Assembly (NCBI RefSeq): GCF_004771005.1
Contig: NZ_RQHV01000007.1
Coordinates: forward strand, 62,001 to 126,000
Source of the DNA: Leptospira ilyithenensis
GTDB taxonomy: Bacteria > Spirochaetota > Leptospiria > Leptospirales > Leptospiraceae
Direction: 5' to 3'
DNA length: 64,000 nt
Shown: positions 27,694 to 37,167 of the stretch, in pieces
Position numbering within the stretch: the first letter of the stretch is position 1
How the letters are laid out: every line of letters starts with the position of its first letter
Made by a program: the position numbers and the translations under genes
Notes under the pieces: generated by a model
Databases searched by the model: none
Seen by the model: only the letters and a program-made list of their open reading frames with translations
Told to the model about the DNA's origin: nothing

Positions 27694-28887
27694 ATGACCA
27701 ATCCCAAATCAAATCCATCTGCAGGTCCCTTGGCAGGTGTGAAAATTGTTGACTTATCCTTGCTACTTCCCGGGCCGCTCTGTTCACAGCATCTTGCCGA
27801 TATGGGTGCGGAAGTAATCAAAATTGAAAACCCCAGGGCTTATGACGGCACTCGCGCGATGTTAAAAGGTAACTTAGGTTATTCGGCGTTATTCATGATG
27901 TTGAATCGCAATAAAAAAGCCATCACTTTGAATTTAAAACGTCCTGCTTCCCAAGAAATTTTATTCAAGCTCCTTGCCGATGCGGATATTCTTTTGGAAG
28001 GATTTCGCCCGGACGGAATGGATAAGATGGGGATAGGATACGATGTCTTGAAAGAAAAATTTCCAAGACTTATCTATTGTGGAATTTCCGGATACGGAAC
28101 TTCGGGAAAATACGTAAACTTTGCGGGACACGATTTGAATTATTTGGCGCTCTCGGGAGTTCTTCATCAAACGGGAAATCCTCCTAGGCCCGCCGGGTTC
28201 CAGCTTGCAGATATCGGAGGGGGAACTTTGACAGCTGTCTCCGCCATTCTCGCAGCACTTTATCATCGGGAAAAAACGGGAAGAGGTCAAAGGATCGACG
28301 TCTCAATGACGGATGCATCTTTACAGTTTCTTTCTTTGTTCGGAGGAATTTATTCTGCCTCCGGAAAATCTCCCGAGCCGGGAAATGAAATTCTCTCGGG
28401 AAAACTTCCCAATTACAATATTTACGAAACCAAAGAAGGGAGATATGTGGCATTGGGTGCTTTGGAAGATATGTTCTTCCAAACTTTTCTTCGCGCTGCA
28501 GGATTGGAGAACCTAACCAAAGAGACTCCTCTTACGGAAGAAAACCTCCATATCGTTAAGCAAACGTTAGTTGATTATTTCTTATCAAAAACCTATGTTG
28601 ACTTGGAACCTATTTTTTTAAATGAAGATTCCTGCCTTACCCCTATTTTGTCTTTGGAAGAAGTGGTGAAAGATTCTCATTTCAGAGAACGCAAAATGAT
28701 ATTTGAAACCAAAACCGACAAATACGGGGATGTGCTTCAATTCGGTTCTCCTTTTCATTTTTCGGAAACCCCTGTCACTTATCGAAATGACCCTCCTGAC
28801 CACGGGGAACATACGAACGAAATTTTGAAATCTTTGGGATATTCCGAAGGAAATATAGAAGAATTTAGAAAAGACAGAGTCATTTAG
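27694..28887 (+). CDS. CaiB/BaiF-family CoA enzyme, alpha-methylacyl-CoA racemase-like
   Basis: 397 residues of the type III CoA-transferase fold. The start (GVKIVDLSLLLPGPLCSQHLADMGAEVIKIE) fits the family. Two features point to AMACR-like racemases rather than transferases: FAGHDLNYLALSGVL (the racemase His) and LADIGGGTLTAVSAIL (the racemase Asp). Such enzymes epimerise 2-methyl-branched acyl-CoAs so they can enter beta-oxidation. That matches the acyl-CoA ligase and acyl-CoA dehydrogenase elsewhere in the window. It diverges from the Calx-beta gene across 122 bases. Confidence 0.85.
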   Translation: MTNPKSNPSAGPLAGVKIVDLSLLLPGPLCSQHLADMGAEVIKIENPRAYDGTRAMLKGNLGYSALFMMLNRNKKAITLNLKRPASQEILFKLLADADILLEGFRPDGMDKMGIGYDVLKEKFPRLIYCGISGYGTSGKYVNFAGHDLNYLALSGVLHQTGNPPRPAGFQLADIGGGTLTAVSAILAALYHREKTGRGQRIDVSMTDASLQFLSLFGGIYSASGKSPEPGNEILSGKLPNYNIYETKEGRYVALGALEDMFFQTFLRAAGLENLTKETPLTEENLHIVKQTLVDYFLSKTYVDLEPIFLNEDSCLTPILSLEEVVKDSHFRERKMIFETKTDKYGDVLQFGSPFHFSETPVTYRNDPPDHGEHTNEILKSLGYSEGNIEEFRKDRVI

Positions 28888-28956
28888 TTTTTCTTTTTTC
28901 ATATGCCTTGCTATTTTGTCCCATGTCTCCTGTAAAATGGATTGATTGGGTATTAT

Positions 28957-30036
28957 ATGAAACTGATTCAAGCATCCGACTTGCATTTATCCGCTTCCAA
29001 TGACAAGGAATACGGATTAGATGTTCTCCGGGAAATTTTCCGAACTGCGGAAAAAAACAAAGCCATAGCAGTATTGTTATGTGGTGATATATTCGATACT
29101 TATTCAGACCTGGAATCGCTTCGTACGGTCTTTGTCGAAGAGACAAAGCAGTTTAGCGGCAAAGTTTATTTTCTTCCGGGAAATCATGAAGCTCTGCGCA
29201 GGAAAGGAACTGAAAGCGGGTACGGGAAATTCGATTGGGGTCCCCAAGTTCAGGTAATTGATCGGGAGCCTTACGAATTGATTCCTTTGAATGACGAAGT
29301 TGAAATCTTGGGAATTCCTCATCAGGAAAACTACGGTAAATTATTAACCGGCAATCCACCTTCCAAAAAAGCAAAACTCAGAATAGGAATGGCACATGCG
29401 ACCGTGTCCGGGATGAGTTTTGCGGGAATCAATAATGAAGAAGAGGACGGAGGGATACTGGATTCCAATCAGTTACAGTCGTTGAACTGTGATTATGTGG
29501 CAGTCGGTCATATCCATTCGGCACGTTCCCAAATGTTTGGAAATTGCGAGATTGCTTATGCGGGATCTTCCCGAGTCTGGAGAAAAGGGGAAACCGGTCC
29601 GAGACAAGGGTATTTGTTGGAAGTAAAAAACAACCGCATTCAAAAATCACCTTTGATCTGGGAAAAAGCGGGACAGTTTCGGGAAGTGAACATTGATCTG
29701 GCGTTAGACGGAAAGCCTGAAAAAGATCCGGAATTTTACTTTGAAGGATTCGGTCCGAACGATTGGGTCTATATCCGATGGAACGGTTATGTGGAAGATA
29801 TGAATCCTAAAAAGAATTTTGAATCAAAACTCTTGAAAGAATGGAAATCGAAATTCAGAGCATTGGATTTTGACAAGGAAGAGTCGGGCTTACGTCTGAT
29901 TTCCGGAATCCAGGAAAATACATTTATCAAACGTTTTGTGGACGAGATGGAAAAAAGAAAAGACAGCGAAGATCCCAAAACCTGGGAAAGAATGAAACGG
30001 CTCGGTTTTGAAATGTTGGTATCGGGAAAAAATTAA
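28957..30036 (+). CDS. SbcD/YhaO-like metallophosphoesterase (DNA repair exonuclease)
   Basis: 359 residues from ATG 28957; a TTG at 28942 would add five residues. All calcineurin-like metal motifs are present: SDLHLS, CGDIFD, PGNHE, MAHATVSG and GHIHSA. The C-terminal ~120 residues are unassigned. Two bases separate it from an SbcC/YhaN-like ATPase gene, so the pair should form an Mre11-Rad50-type complex that trims broken DNA ends. It is shorter than E. coli SbcD and closer in form to Bacillus YhaO. Confidence 0.88.
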   Translation: MKLIQASDLHLSASNDKEYGLDVLREIFRTAEKNKAIAVLLCGDIFDTYSDLESLRTVFVEETKQFSGKVYFLPGNHEALRRKGTESGYGKFDWGPQVQVIDREPYELIPLNDEVEILGIPHQENYGKLLTGNPPSKKAKLRIGMAHATVSGMSFAGINNEEEDGGILDSNQLQSLNCDYVAVGHIHSARSQMFGNCEIAYAGSSRVWRKGETGPRQGYLLEVKNNRIQKSPLIWEKAGQFREVNIDLALDGKPEKDPEFYFEGFGPNDWVYIRWNGYVEDMNPKKNFESKLLKEWKSKFRALDFDKEESGLRLISGIQENTFIKRFVDEMEKRKDSEDPKTWERMKRLGFEMLVSGKN

Positions 30037-30038
30037 GA

Positions 30039-32348
30039 ATGGATATCAGTTTAAAAAAATTCGGACTATTCGTTAACAAATCTTTTTCATTCAAACGGAT
30101 TACTATTTTTTACGGAGGAAATGAATCAGGGAAAACCACTGTATTTGATGCAATCGTTTCCTCTTTAATTAAAGTTAGTGGAACAACCGTTTATGGAAAA
30201 AAAATAAATGCCCGCTATCAGAAAGACAAATCGGTTCAATCTTCCATTCCTGCTTATTCCATCTCGGCTCCCAGTTTTCTGCATACCTATGCCATTCGGG
30301 AAGGAAATGTTCAGTTCAATTTGGATGAAGATAAAAACAAAAACGAAGTGATCCAAGTCATTCAGAATTCATTATTTGATACGGGATTTGATCCGAAGAA
30401 ATTAAAAGAAAAATGTTTGGAGTCCTCTGAAAAAACAGGAATTAGAAAAGCCGCCAAAAATTACAAATCACTCAAAGAATCTTTGGATAAAGCGGAAGCC
30501 GATTTTCTGAGAATTGATCGGGACCGAATGAATAGTTTAAAGGAATGGTCTTCCATTCCCGATTTGGAAACCAAAAAGCAAAATTTGGAAGAAGAATTGA
30601 AAAAGATGGAAGATTTCCTGATACAAACAAACGCTCGTTATGAGATTTTGGAAAAAAAAGAAACTCACTCTTCTTTGGACAAATTGTACGCATCCGTTCT
30701 TCTTTGGGAAGATAAATCCAAAAATATTTCCAGTCTGAAAAAACTATTGGAATCCAATTCTGAAGGTTTGCTTACTTCCTCCGAAAAAAAATCCTCCGAG
30801 CTTTCTTTTGAAATCAAATCTTTGAAAAATGCATCGGAAGAAAAAGAAAAAAGAATCGCTTCTCTTTCTCTTGAAAGACAGGAAGCGGACAAGAAACTGA
30901 ATTCTCTCTCGTTGTTTGAACCGATGGCTCGAAGTTTTGAAAAACGATTGGATGAAATTTTATCGGCAACGATTGTAAAAACACAGATTATTTGGCAGGT
31001 TCCTTATATTATTGCCTCTATTTCAATTTCCTTTATAGGTTTTATTGCAAGTATACTTTCTGTGAAGGACGGATTCACCGTTACTCCCTTGTTCATCGGC
31101 GGGTTGCTGCTTGTTTTGACAGGGGGACTTGTATTTCTTCTTTTCGCTAAAAAGATAAATATAGAAAAAGATGAAGGATCTGTAAACGCCCATGTTAAAT
31201 ATTTATCGGAAGATATGATCCTTCAAACAAAGGATACGATTCGGCCGATTCTTGCTACAAAGGACGGAATCAGAGAAGCATTGAAAGGTTATTTTTCCGA
31301 TTTGGAATCCGAACGAAGACAAAATCAAATAAAGGAAGATGCTTTGATTTCCGAGAAGAACCATCTAACGGATGTTTTGAAAAAGATCCGTAGGTTGCAG
31401 GAAGAGTGGGAAGAGACCAAAACGATCACAGAAGAAATTTTAAAAAAATCCGATTCTATTTCCATAGAAGAATACAAGGATAAAATCAGATCGGCGAAAT
31501 CTGTTTTGGAGGAATTTTCGGAATTGGACTTGCGTCTTTCTCAAATTGCCAAAGAACACCTAACACACTCGATTGAAGAATTAAAGTTAAGAATAAAAGA
31601 CAAATTAACAAATTTCGAAAAGGAAAACATACCGAAGGATTTTTCTTTGGATGAAAAAAATGAAAAATCGAATCTGAAACTCACGATCGAATCTAAAAAA
31701 AAGGACAAAGAGATAAAGTCCAAAGAAGTTCATGAACTGCAATATTCTTTAGCAAGTTTGGTCGCCACTTCCACCGAAAGGTTGAATCGGATTTTAAAAG
31801 AATGGGAAAAATCTTCAACTGACTTGGATCAGGCGAAAAAGGACTTTGACGATGCAGAGCTGAATTTTAGCGCTTATCAGAATCTGGCAAAGGTATTTGC
31901 TGATATGGATGCAAATTCGGGCAATCAAATGCAAGTTTTGATCGAGTCTTTAGGAAAGAGATGGAATGAACTTCTTTCAGGAAATGAACTTAGAAAATTG
32001 GAATGGGATGATATTGCCAAAAAACCTTCCAGTTTCGACAAAAGAAACGAATTAAGGGATTTTGACAATCTATCCACAGGCACACAGGAATTATTATCCT
32101 TTGCACTTCGTTTGGAATATGCAAAAAGGATGTCCGGTGAAGAAAAGATACCTTGGATTTTATTGGATGAACCTTTCCGACATATGGATGAAACGAGAAC
32201 CCGTTCCGCAGTGAATTATTGTTTGGATTTTTTAGGGAAAGAAGAATGGAACGGAGTGTTTTTTACCTTTGATTCGAATCTGGTAAAAACGATTCAGGAG
32301 AATGCAAAATCAAAAAACCTGGACTGCATTCTCCATGAATTAACTTAG
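30039..32348 (+). CDS. SbcC/YhaN-like SMC-type ATPase with central membrane helices
   Basis: 769 residues. The Walker A motif is GGNESGKTT (~25-33), the ABC signature-like [18 protein letters not shown] is near 675, and Walker B is ILLDEPF. Two long coiled-coil arms lie between. Near residues 310-365 two hydrophobic segments ([17 protein letters not shown] and [19 protein letters not shown]) replace the zinc-hook region of Rad50; this is the YhaN arrangement, which tethers the complex to the membrane. There is no CxxC hook. Overlaps the convergent tpx gene by 4 bases at their stops. Confidence 0.88.
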   Translation: MDISLKKFGLFVNKSFSFKRITIFYGGNESGKTTVFDAIVSSLIKVSGTTVYGKKINARYQKDKSVQSSIPAYSISAPSFLHTYAIREGNVQFNLDEDKNKNEVIQVIQNSLFDTGFDPKKLKEKCLESSEKTGIRKAAKNYKSLKESLDKAEADFLRIDRDRMNSLKEWSSIPDLETKKQNLEEELKKMEDFLIQTNARYEILEKKETHSSLDKLYASVLLWEDKSKNISSLKKLLESNSEGLLTSSEKKSSELSFEIKSLKNASEEKEKRIASLSLERQEADKKLNSLSLFEPMARSFEKRLDEILSATIVKTQIIWQVPYIIASISISFIGFIASILSVKDGFTVTPLFIGGLLLVLTGGLVFLLFAKKINIEKDEGSVNAHVKYLSEDMILQTKDTIRPILATKDGIREALKGYFSDLESERRQNQIKEDALISEKNHLTDVLKKIRRLQEEWEETKTITEEILKKSDSISIEEYKDKIRSAKSVLEEFSELDLRLSQIAKEHLTHSIEELKLRIKDKLTNFEKENIPKDFSLDEKNEKSNLKLTIESKKKDKEIKSKEVHELQYSLASLVATSTERLNRILKEWEKSSTDLDQAKKDFDDAELNFSAYQNLAKVFADMDANSGNQMQVLIESLGKRWNELLSGNELRKLEWDDIAKKPSSFDKRNELRDFDNLSTGTQELLSFALRLEYAKRMSGEEKIPWILLDEPFRHMDETRTRSAVNYCLDFLGKEEWNGVFFTFDSNLVKTIQENAKSKNLDCILHELT

Positions 32349-32860
32349 ATTAGTTTTTTTGCTTCTGTAAGTACTGTCTCATAGTTTGGCTCGCTTCCTA
32401 TTTCCGGAACAAGTTCTACGTGACGGATTACATCCGATTTGTCCACAACGAAGACAGCGCGCGCGGATAGTCCGGTCAATGGTCCTGTCCCTATATGTGT
32501 TCCGTAGTTTTTGGAAAAAGAAAAATTTCTAAACTGAGATCCTGTTATAAAATTCGGAGAAGAAATTCCTTCCGTGGCGCAGAATCGTTTCATTGCAAAA
32601 GGAAGATCGCCTGATACGATTAAGGTGGTGATCTCGGATTCTTTTGCTACTTTTTCGTTGAATTTTTTTGCTTCGATTGCGCAAACGGATGTGTCCAGAC
32701 TTGGAACTGCTACGAAGATTTTTACTTTGCCTGCAAAATCTTTTAAAGAAATTTCACTCAGGTCCTGAGCGGTTACATGAAAGTCGGGAGCTTTGTCTCC
32801 TGCTTTAGGAAGATTTCCTTCCAAAGAAATAGGATTGCCTTTTAATGTTACGGATGCCAT
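32345..32860 (-). CDS. tpx: Thiol peroxidase (atypical 2-Cys peroxiredoxin)
   Basis: 171 residues. It reduces hydroperoxides. The peroxidatic Cys is in [11 protein letters not shown] (~60) and the resolving Cys in MKRFCATEG (~94), the Tpx spacing. [20 protein letters not shown] is also a Tpx signature. ATG 32860 has AAGGAA upstream. Its 3' end overlaps the convergent YhaN-like gene by four bases. Confidence 0.95.
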   Translation of the reverse strand: MASVTLKGNPISLEGNLPKAGDKAPDFHVTAQDLSEISLKDFAGKVKIFVAVPSLDTSVCAIEAKKFNEKVAKESEITTLIVSGDLPFAMKRFCATEGISSPNFITGSQFRNFSFSKNYGTHIGTGPLTGLSARAVFVVDKSDVIRHVELVPEIGSEPNYETVLTEAKKLI

Positions 32861-32920
32861 GATTATTCCTTACCAGTCTTTTTAATTAGACGGTTTTTCC
32901 AAAAATAGGGGATTTAAAAA

Positions 32921-34051
32921 TCATTGCATCATTTTTTCGGTGACAGAGATGGCATCCTTCAATTCTCCCGATCGAATATGCTGGGATAATTCTTTCGTGG
33001 ATTTCCATTCTTCTTCGGAAAAATCAGGATGGATAGCGGGCAAAATGGATTTTTCTTCTTCACTCAGATTTCCGTCAAAACAGGAACCGATTAGAAATAA
33101 GTGAAATGCTAATTTTCTTTCGAAAGGATTGCACAGGGATAATGTTTTCTGAAACTCGGACAATTTGTCCAGATCTTTTAAATCGGAATTCAATCCGAAG
33201 CATTTAACAAGCTTTAGTAGTAGAAATTCGAAATTAGGATGAAACGTTTTTGTAAACACGATTGAATTTGCAATTGCCTGGAGACAGGCTAATTTTCCGT
33301 TTGCCGTAAGATTTATGGAAACCGCGTTTATTTCTATGATGATTCGTTCCGCGATCTTTCTTGTAATCACTCTCATCCTTAATTCTTTTAAGATCAGGAA
33401 TGTGACATACGCATCCCAAAAACCTGTGATCGGCGCTGAAACATATTCTATATAAAGCCGTAACGAACCTCTTCCGATGAGAGCCTTTAACGCAAATTTT
33501 GCGAGAATGTTTGAAAGTATCACTTTGATCTTGTAAAGCAATGTCTTCAAAGCCAGGGTTCTGCGATTCAATCTTTGATACGGATCAATTCCGAATAATC
33601 TGAGTTCCGGGTCCGGGATTTCAAGAGCGATGCGTGCAAGCATTCCCGGAATCGGGGTTACAAGTTCCGGCTCGTCTTCTAGCTCGATATTTGCAAGTTC
33701 AGCTATCCGATAAGATTCGTACAACCCCAGCTTGAATAATAAATAAAACTCAATAAGAGTAAAAAATACGATCAGTAACAAAACATAGATTATATGAACG
33801 ATTCTTGACTCTAATACGGACTCTTCGGCTTGCGGGAGTAAAAAATTGACATATACAAATAAAAACGAAGGCACAAATCCTATGAGAAATGATAGAAAGC
33901 TGCCCCGCCAAATGATCCGATTCGAACTTTGCCGAAAATTGAATTGGTCGTTGGATTTTTTGTCCGTTTCTTTTTCTGCAAAGGAAAATAAAACCTTTCT
34001 TCCCCATTTTTCCAATAAACCGGGTGAATGAATTTTTTTTTGATTTTCCAT
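32921..34051 (-). CDS. Uncharacterised membrane protein
   Basis: 376 residues. Two strong transmembrane helices (about 50-72 and 85-108), then a ~260-residue mostly helical part that includes EIPDPELRLFGIDPYQRLNRRTLALKTLLYK and further hydrophobic stretches but no motif I know. The C-terminal ~80 residues (LSEEEKSILPAIHPDFSEEEW) look like a tellurite-resistance/EF-hand-like helical bundle, which is weak. It is a single gene, separated by ~300 bases from the histidine kinase upstream of it. I cannot give a function. Confidence 0.7.
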   Translation of the reverse strand: MENQKKIHSPGLLEKWGRKVLFSFAEKETDKKSNDQFNFRQSSNRIIWRGSFLSFLIGFVPSFLFVYVNFLLPQAEESVLESRIVHIIYVLLLIVFFTLIEFYLLFKLGLYESYRIAELANIELEDEPELVTPIPGMLARIALEIPDPELRLFGIDPYQRLNRRTLALKTLLYKIKVILSNILAKFALKALIGRGSLRLYIEYVSAPITGFWDAYVTFLILKELRMRVITRKIAERIIIEINAVSINLTANGKLACLQAIANSIVFTKTFHPNFEFLLLKLVKCFGLNSDLKDLDKLSEFQKTLSLCNPFERKLAFHLFLIGSCFDGNLSEEEKSILPAIHPDFSEEEWKSTKELSQHIRSGELKDAISVTEKMMQ

Positions 34052-34208
34052 TGGGTCTAAATGAATTTTCGGGAAGTAGAATTGTAAAGTGGATACATTT
34101 ACTTTGCTTCCGCAGTTTTTCCGTGATTCAATGGCAAAAAGGCGAACTTATTTTAAAAATTTTTTGGGAGAGAAAGAAGAGAGTAGCGGGAAACTGGAAT
34201 TTGTGTTA

Positions 34209-34320
34209 GGCGGTTGTTTGCAGCCCACGAACCACACCCCCCAACCCCTTTGAGCGCCAATAGAAAAGCGAAAAGTATTCGGAGAATCATCAGCGAAGCT
34301 GATCAACAGGGCGGGGGATT
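34209..34320. repeat. Second copy-like intergenic element with hairpins
   Basis: The gap 34052-34348 between two minus-strand genes has no supported gene. It holds GGCGG, a C-rich run, then hairpins ATTC-GGA-GAAT (34277-34287) and ATCAGC-GAA-GCTGAT (34289-34303), and CAGGGCGGGGGAT (34307-34319). The last matches CAGGGCGGGGAT on the minus strand of the element after lpdA, and the G- and C-rich blocks come in the same order. It may also act as transcription stop for the kinase gene that ends just before it. Confidence 0.4.
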
Positions 34321-34348
34321 TCAATATTCACTGCCACATTATGTCGCA

Positions 34349-36085
34349 TCACCCTCGTATCTCCCGGATCATCTCTTTTGGGATCATTGGAACATCCCCA
34401 GGGCCTGCCAACGGAAGATACACCAAAAATCTGGTTGTATCCGAGCCGGACTCCAGTTCGATCCTTCCTTTGTGTTTTTCTATGATTCCTTTTACGATTC
34501 CCAACCCAAGTCCCGTTCCTTCCCCTTGGTCTTTTGTAGTAAAGAAAGGGTCCCAGATTTTGTCTTTGATATCATGGGAAATTCCGCATCCGTTATCTTC
34601 AAATCCGACTAACACATAGTCTTCGCCTATCCTTCGTGTAGAAATGATTAGGTGAGGTTTTTCCGTTTTCTTCATTGCATGAAGTGCGTTCGTGATCAGA
34701 TTGGTCCAGACTTGGTTCAGTTCGTCAATATTGCATTTAATGAGCGGCAACTTTTCATATCTGCGATCAATTTCCACACCTTGTTTGATTTGACTTTGCA
34801 CTATGATCAATGTATTCTCTATCCCCTCATGAAGATCGGCTTCCGAATAGGAAGATTGGCCCAAGTGGGAATAGTATTTAAGCGCTTTTACAATCCGCAC
34901 CACATTGCGTATGGCATACTTGATATTTTTGACATTGCGGTGAAGTCCGGCGCTATTCCGCAAAATCTCATACACTTCCTTTCCACCTTCGTTCCAAATG
35001 GAAACCAATTCCGATTCCAAATGTACAATGGAGTTTTCGATAAGAAAGGTGGCAAGCTCTGAAGCATCGTGTTCCGACAATCCTCTTTCGATGAACCTGT
35101 GTTTGGCTTCTTTTTTTAATTTGAATTTATCTTTCGGATCTATTTTTCCTTTCGATTCTTCCCGAATCAAACAATAGAGCACGTCCATGTATTTTTTCAA
35201 AAGATCGGGGCTTTGAATCAGTTTGGTAAGATCCGCCAAATGTGAAAAAATATAAATCAAATTGGATTCCAGATTTTCGGCACTACCGTTGATTACTCCC
35301 GCTGGAGTATTGATTTCGTGTGCAATTCCCGCAACCATTACACCGAGAGAAGCCATCTTTTCCGATTGAACCAGATGGGCTTGCGTTTCTTCCAGTTCTT
35401 TGGTTCTTTCCCGAACTTTGGCTTCCAGTGTTTCAGTGAGATGAACTAACTGTTGATAAATCATCGAATTGGATAATGACATAAGAGAAACGGAAAGAAT
35501 TTCCAGAATGGTTTCGATTTCCGCTAGTCCGTAACTATGCTTTTTTGTGTTTTTGCCGAGCAGTATGAAACCTACCAGGCTGCTTTTCATTGCAAGAGTA
35601 GCAACTAACATGGAATTTGTTCTGTCAAAGAAACTGAGAGCGGCGTTTTTTATTTTCGAGTGATTATGAGTTTTTTCGTTTTCAAAATTTTCTTTTAAAT
35701 GAATTCCCTCACGGTCGGAAAGCCAAAGCAAAAAAGGATCGAACACGGGAAGCGATGTGAGAATGTTTGAATTGGCACCGTCGGGATAAGGCCTTGGTCG
35801 AAAATGTCCTTCCTTTTCATCCCAAGTATAAACCAAAACGAATTCGGCCGGGATTTTTGCCGCAAGAAAGTTGGCGATCGTTTGGCTGATGATATCCGGA
35901 TCGTTATAAGAAATCAGATCTTCTTTGAATTTTTCGAGTGCAAATAGATTTTGTACCAGTTCATCCCGTTTCTTGGGTCCCTTCTCATCTTCCTTTGGAA
36001 TTTGCGGACGGGTATGGGTGGGGATTTCCGCAGTTTCTGATTTTTTTCCACCGAGAAAAAATCGAAAGATGGCTTGTATCTTCAT
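34349..36085 (-). CDS. Sensor histidine kinase with GAF-like input domain
   Basis: 578 residues, with no clear membrane helix. A GAF-like region at ~50-215 is followed by a coiled coil, then the H-box AHEINTPAGVINGSAENL (~258) with the phospho-accepting His. A helical insert of ~100 residues after the H-box is unusual; then come N-box NLITNALHAM, G1 DNGCGIS, F-box DPFFTTK and G2 GTGLGLGIV. The kinase core is of the HPK4 type. No response regulator is adjacent, so the partner lies elsewhere. Its ATG overlaps the divergent ATG of rsgA. Confidence 0.92.
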   Translation of the reverse strand: MKIQAIFRFFLGGKKSETAEIPTHTRPQIPKEDEKGPKKRDELVQNLFALEKFKEDLISYNDPDIISQTIANFLAAKIPAEFVLVYTWDEKEGHFRPRPYPDGANSNILTSLPVFDPFLLWLSDREGIHLKENFENEKTHNHSKIKNAALSFFDRTNSMLVATLAMKSSLVGFILLGKNTKKHSYGLAEIETILEILSVSLMSLSNSMIYQQLVHLTETLEAKVRERTKELEETQAHLVQSEKMASLGVMVAGIAHEINTPAGVINGSAENLESNLIYIFSHLADLTKLIQSPDLLKKYMDVLYCLIREESKGKIDPKDKFKLKKEAKHRFIERGLSEHDASELATFLIENSIVHLESELVSIWNEGGKEVYEILRNSAGLHRNVKNIKYAIRNVVRIVKALKYYSHLGQSSYSEADLHEGIENTLIIVQSQIKQGVEIDRRYEKLPLIKCNIDELNQVWTNLITNALHAMKKTEKPHLIISTRRIGEDYVLVGFEDNGCGISHDIKDKIWDPFFTTKDQGEGTGLGLGIVKGIIEKHKGRIELESGSDTTRFLVYLPLAGPGDVPMIPKEMIREIRG

Positions 36086-36086
36086 G

Positions 36087-37100
36087 ATGGTTCCTGATAA
36101 CTTGAAAGAAGAACCTCACTCTATTAGGAATTCATCTTTGGGTAAAGAACAATTTACAATCGCACGCATCTTCGGAGCCTATTATGAGTTATACTCAAAG
36201 GATAGATTGTATGTTCGCGCGGTTCTCAAAGGCAAATTGAGATTGAAGAGCACGGAAGACAGACATCCGTTTGTAGTCGGTGATCTTGTGACTGCCGAGT
36301 CAGGCTACGGAGAAGAATGGATCATTCTTGAAAAAGAAGAAAGATCGAACTATCTCACTCGCAGAAGCGAACATGGAGACAATCATGTTTTATGCGCAAA
36401 TCTCGACCAAGTGGCAATACTTGCTTCCTATAAGGATCCTGAAACAAAAGACGGGTTTATTGATCGGCTGTTAGTTGCTTGTTATCATACCAAAATCAAA
36501 CCTCTTATCATTTTTACAAAATCCGATTTGGTAGACTCATCCTTGAAAAAAGAAAAGGAGGATTTTTATTCCAATCTGGGTTATGATGTGATGAGCATTT
36601 CCATTGAAGATGAAAAATCTTTCCCTGTTTTATGGAAAGTTCTGCAAGGAAAGAAAACCTTTCTTTGCGGAAACTCGGGAGTCGGTAAATCGACCTTGCT
36701 GAACCAACTAACAAAAAAAAGTGTTCAGAAAGTTCAGAAAACGAATGAGGTCAGCGGTTCCACCAAAAAAGGAAAACATACGACTACAAACTCGCTTGCA
36801 GTGTTTTTAGAAGAAGACACCGTGATCATTGATTCTCCCGGTGTGAAGGAATGGGGGATTCTTCATCTATCCAAACAGGAGCTTTTGGAAAGTTTTCCCG
36901 AACTTTCTTTGGCAAAGGAAAAATGTTCTTCCCCGTATTGTTGTGACTTGGGTCTCGAATGCAATATGGTGCGCTTCATGGAGACCGGTTTATTGGAATC
37001 TCGTAAAAAAAATCTCGAATCCATGTTCGAAAGTTTGGATAAACCCCACCGTGTGACCAGAAGAGACCATTGGTCCCAGGCAATCACAAAAAGATATTAG
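36087..37100 (+). CDS. rsgA: Small ribosomal subunit biogenesis GTPase
   Basis: A circularly permuted GTPase that helps mature the 30S subunit. The motifs appear in permuted order: G4 FTKSD, G1 GNSGVGKST, G3 DSPG. An OB-fold precedes them (FVVGDLVTAESG), and a C-terminal Cys cluster (CSSPYCCDLGLEC) follows. Start choice is difficult: ATG 36084/36087 lies on top of the divergent kinase start codon and gives ~25 non-conserved residues; TTG 36138, with AGGA upstream, would begin nearer the conserved domain. In the zinc knuckle, the usual His seems to be replaced by a neighbouring Cys. Confidence 0.92.
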   Translation: MVPDNLKEEPHSIRNSSLGKEQFTIARIFGAYYELYSKDRLYVRAVLKGKLRLKSTEDRHPFVVGDLVTAESGYGEEWIILEKEERSNYLTRRSEHGDNHVLCANLDQVAILASYKDPETKDGFIDRLLVACYHTKIKPLIIFTKSDLVDSSLKKEKEDFYSNLGYDVMSISIEDEKSFPVLWKVLQGKKTFLCGNSGVGKSTLLNQLTKKSVQKVQKTNEVSGSTKKGKHTTTNSLAVFLEEDTVIIDSPGVKEWGILHLSKQELLESFPELSLAKEKCSSPYCCDLGLECNMVRFMETGLLESRKKNLESMFESLDKPHRVTRRDHWSQAITKRY

Positions 37101-37109
37101 GTAAAAGAG

Positions 37110-37138
37110 TTGCAAGGCTCTCAGTTGTTTATTAAAAT
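37110..37138 (+). promoter_or_regulatory. Possible sigma-70 promoter of the lipoprotein operon
   Basis: TTGCAA (37110-37115) and TAAAAT (37133-37138), spaced by 17 bases. About 30 bases later comes a strong GAGGAGG ribosome site and ATG 37168. Confidence 0.35.
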
Positions 37139-37167
37139 TAGGATGTTCTTTCGTTAGAGGAGGCGCT

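Noticed and set aside
34024..34209. A 61-codon frame in the gap after the membrane protein gene
   Set aside because: No ribosome site, no plausible protein, and it overlaps the start of the membrane protein gene on the other strand.
35925..36083. Upstream extension of rsgA by 53 codons
   Set aside because: It lies antisense inside the histidine kinase coding region and resembles no RsgA N-terminus.
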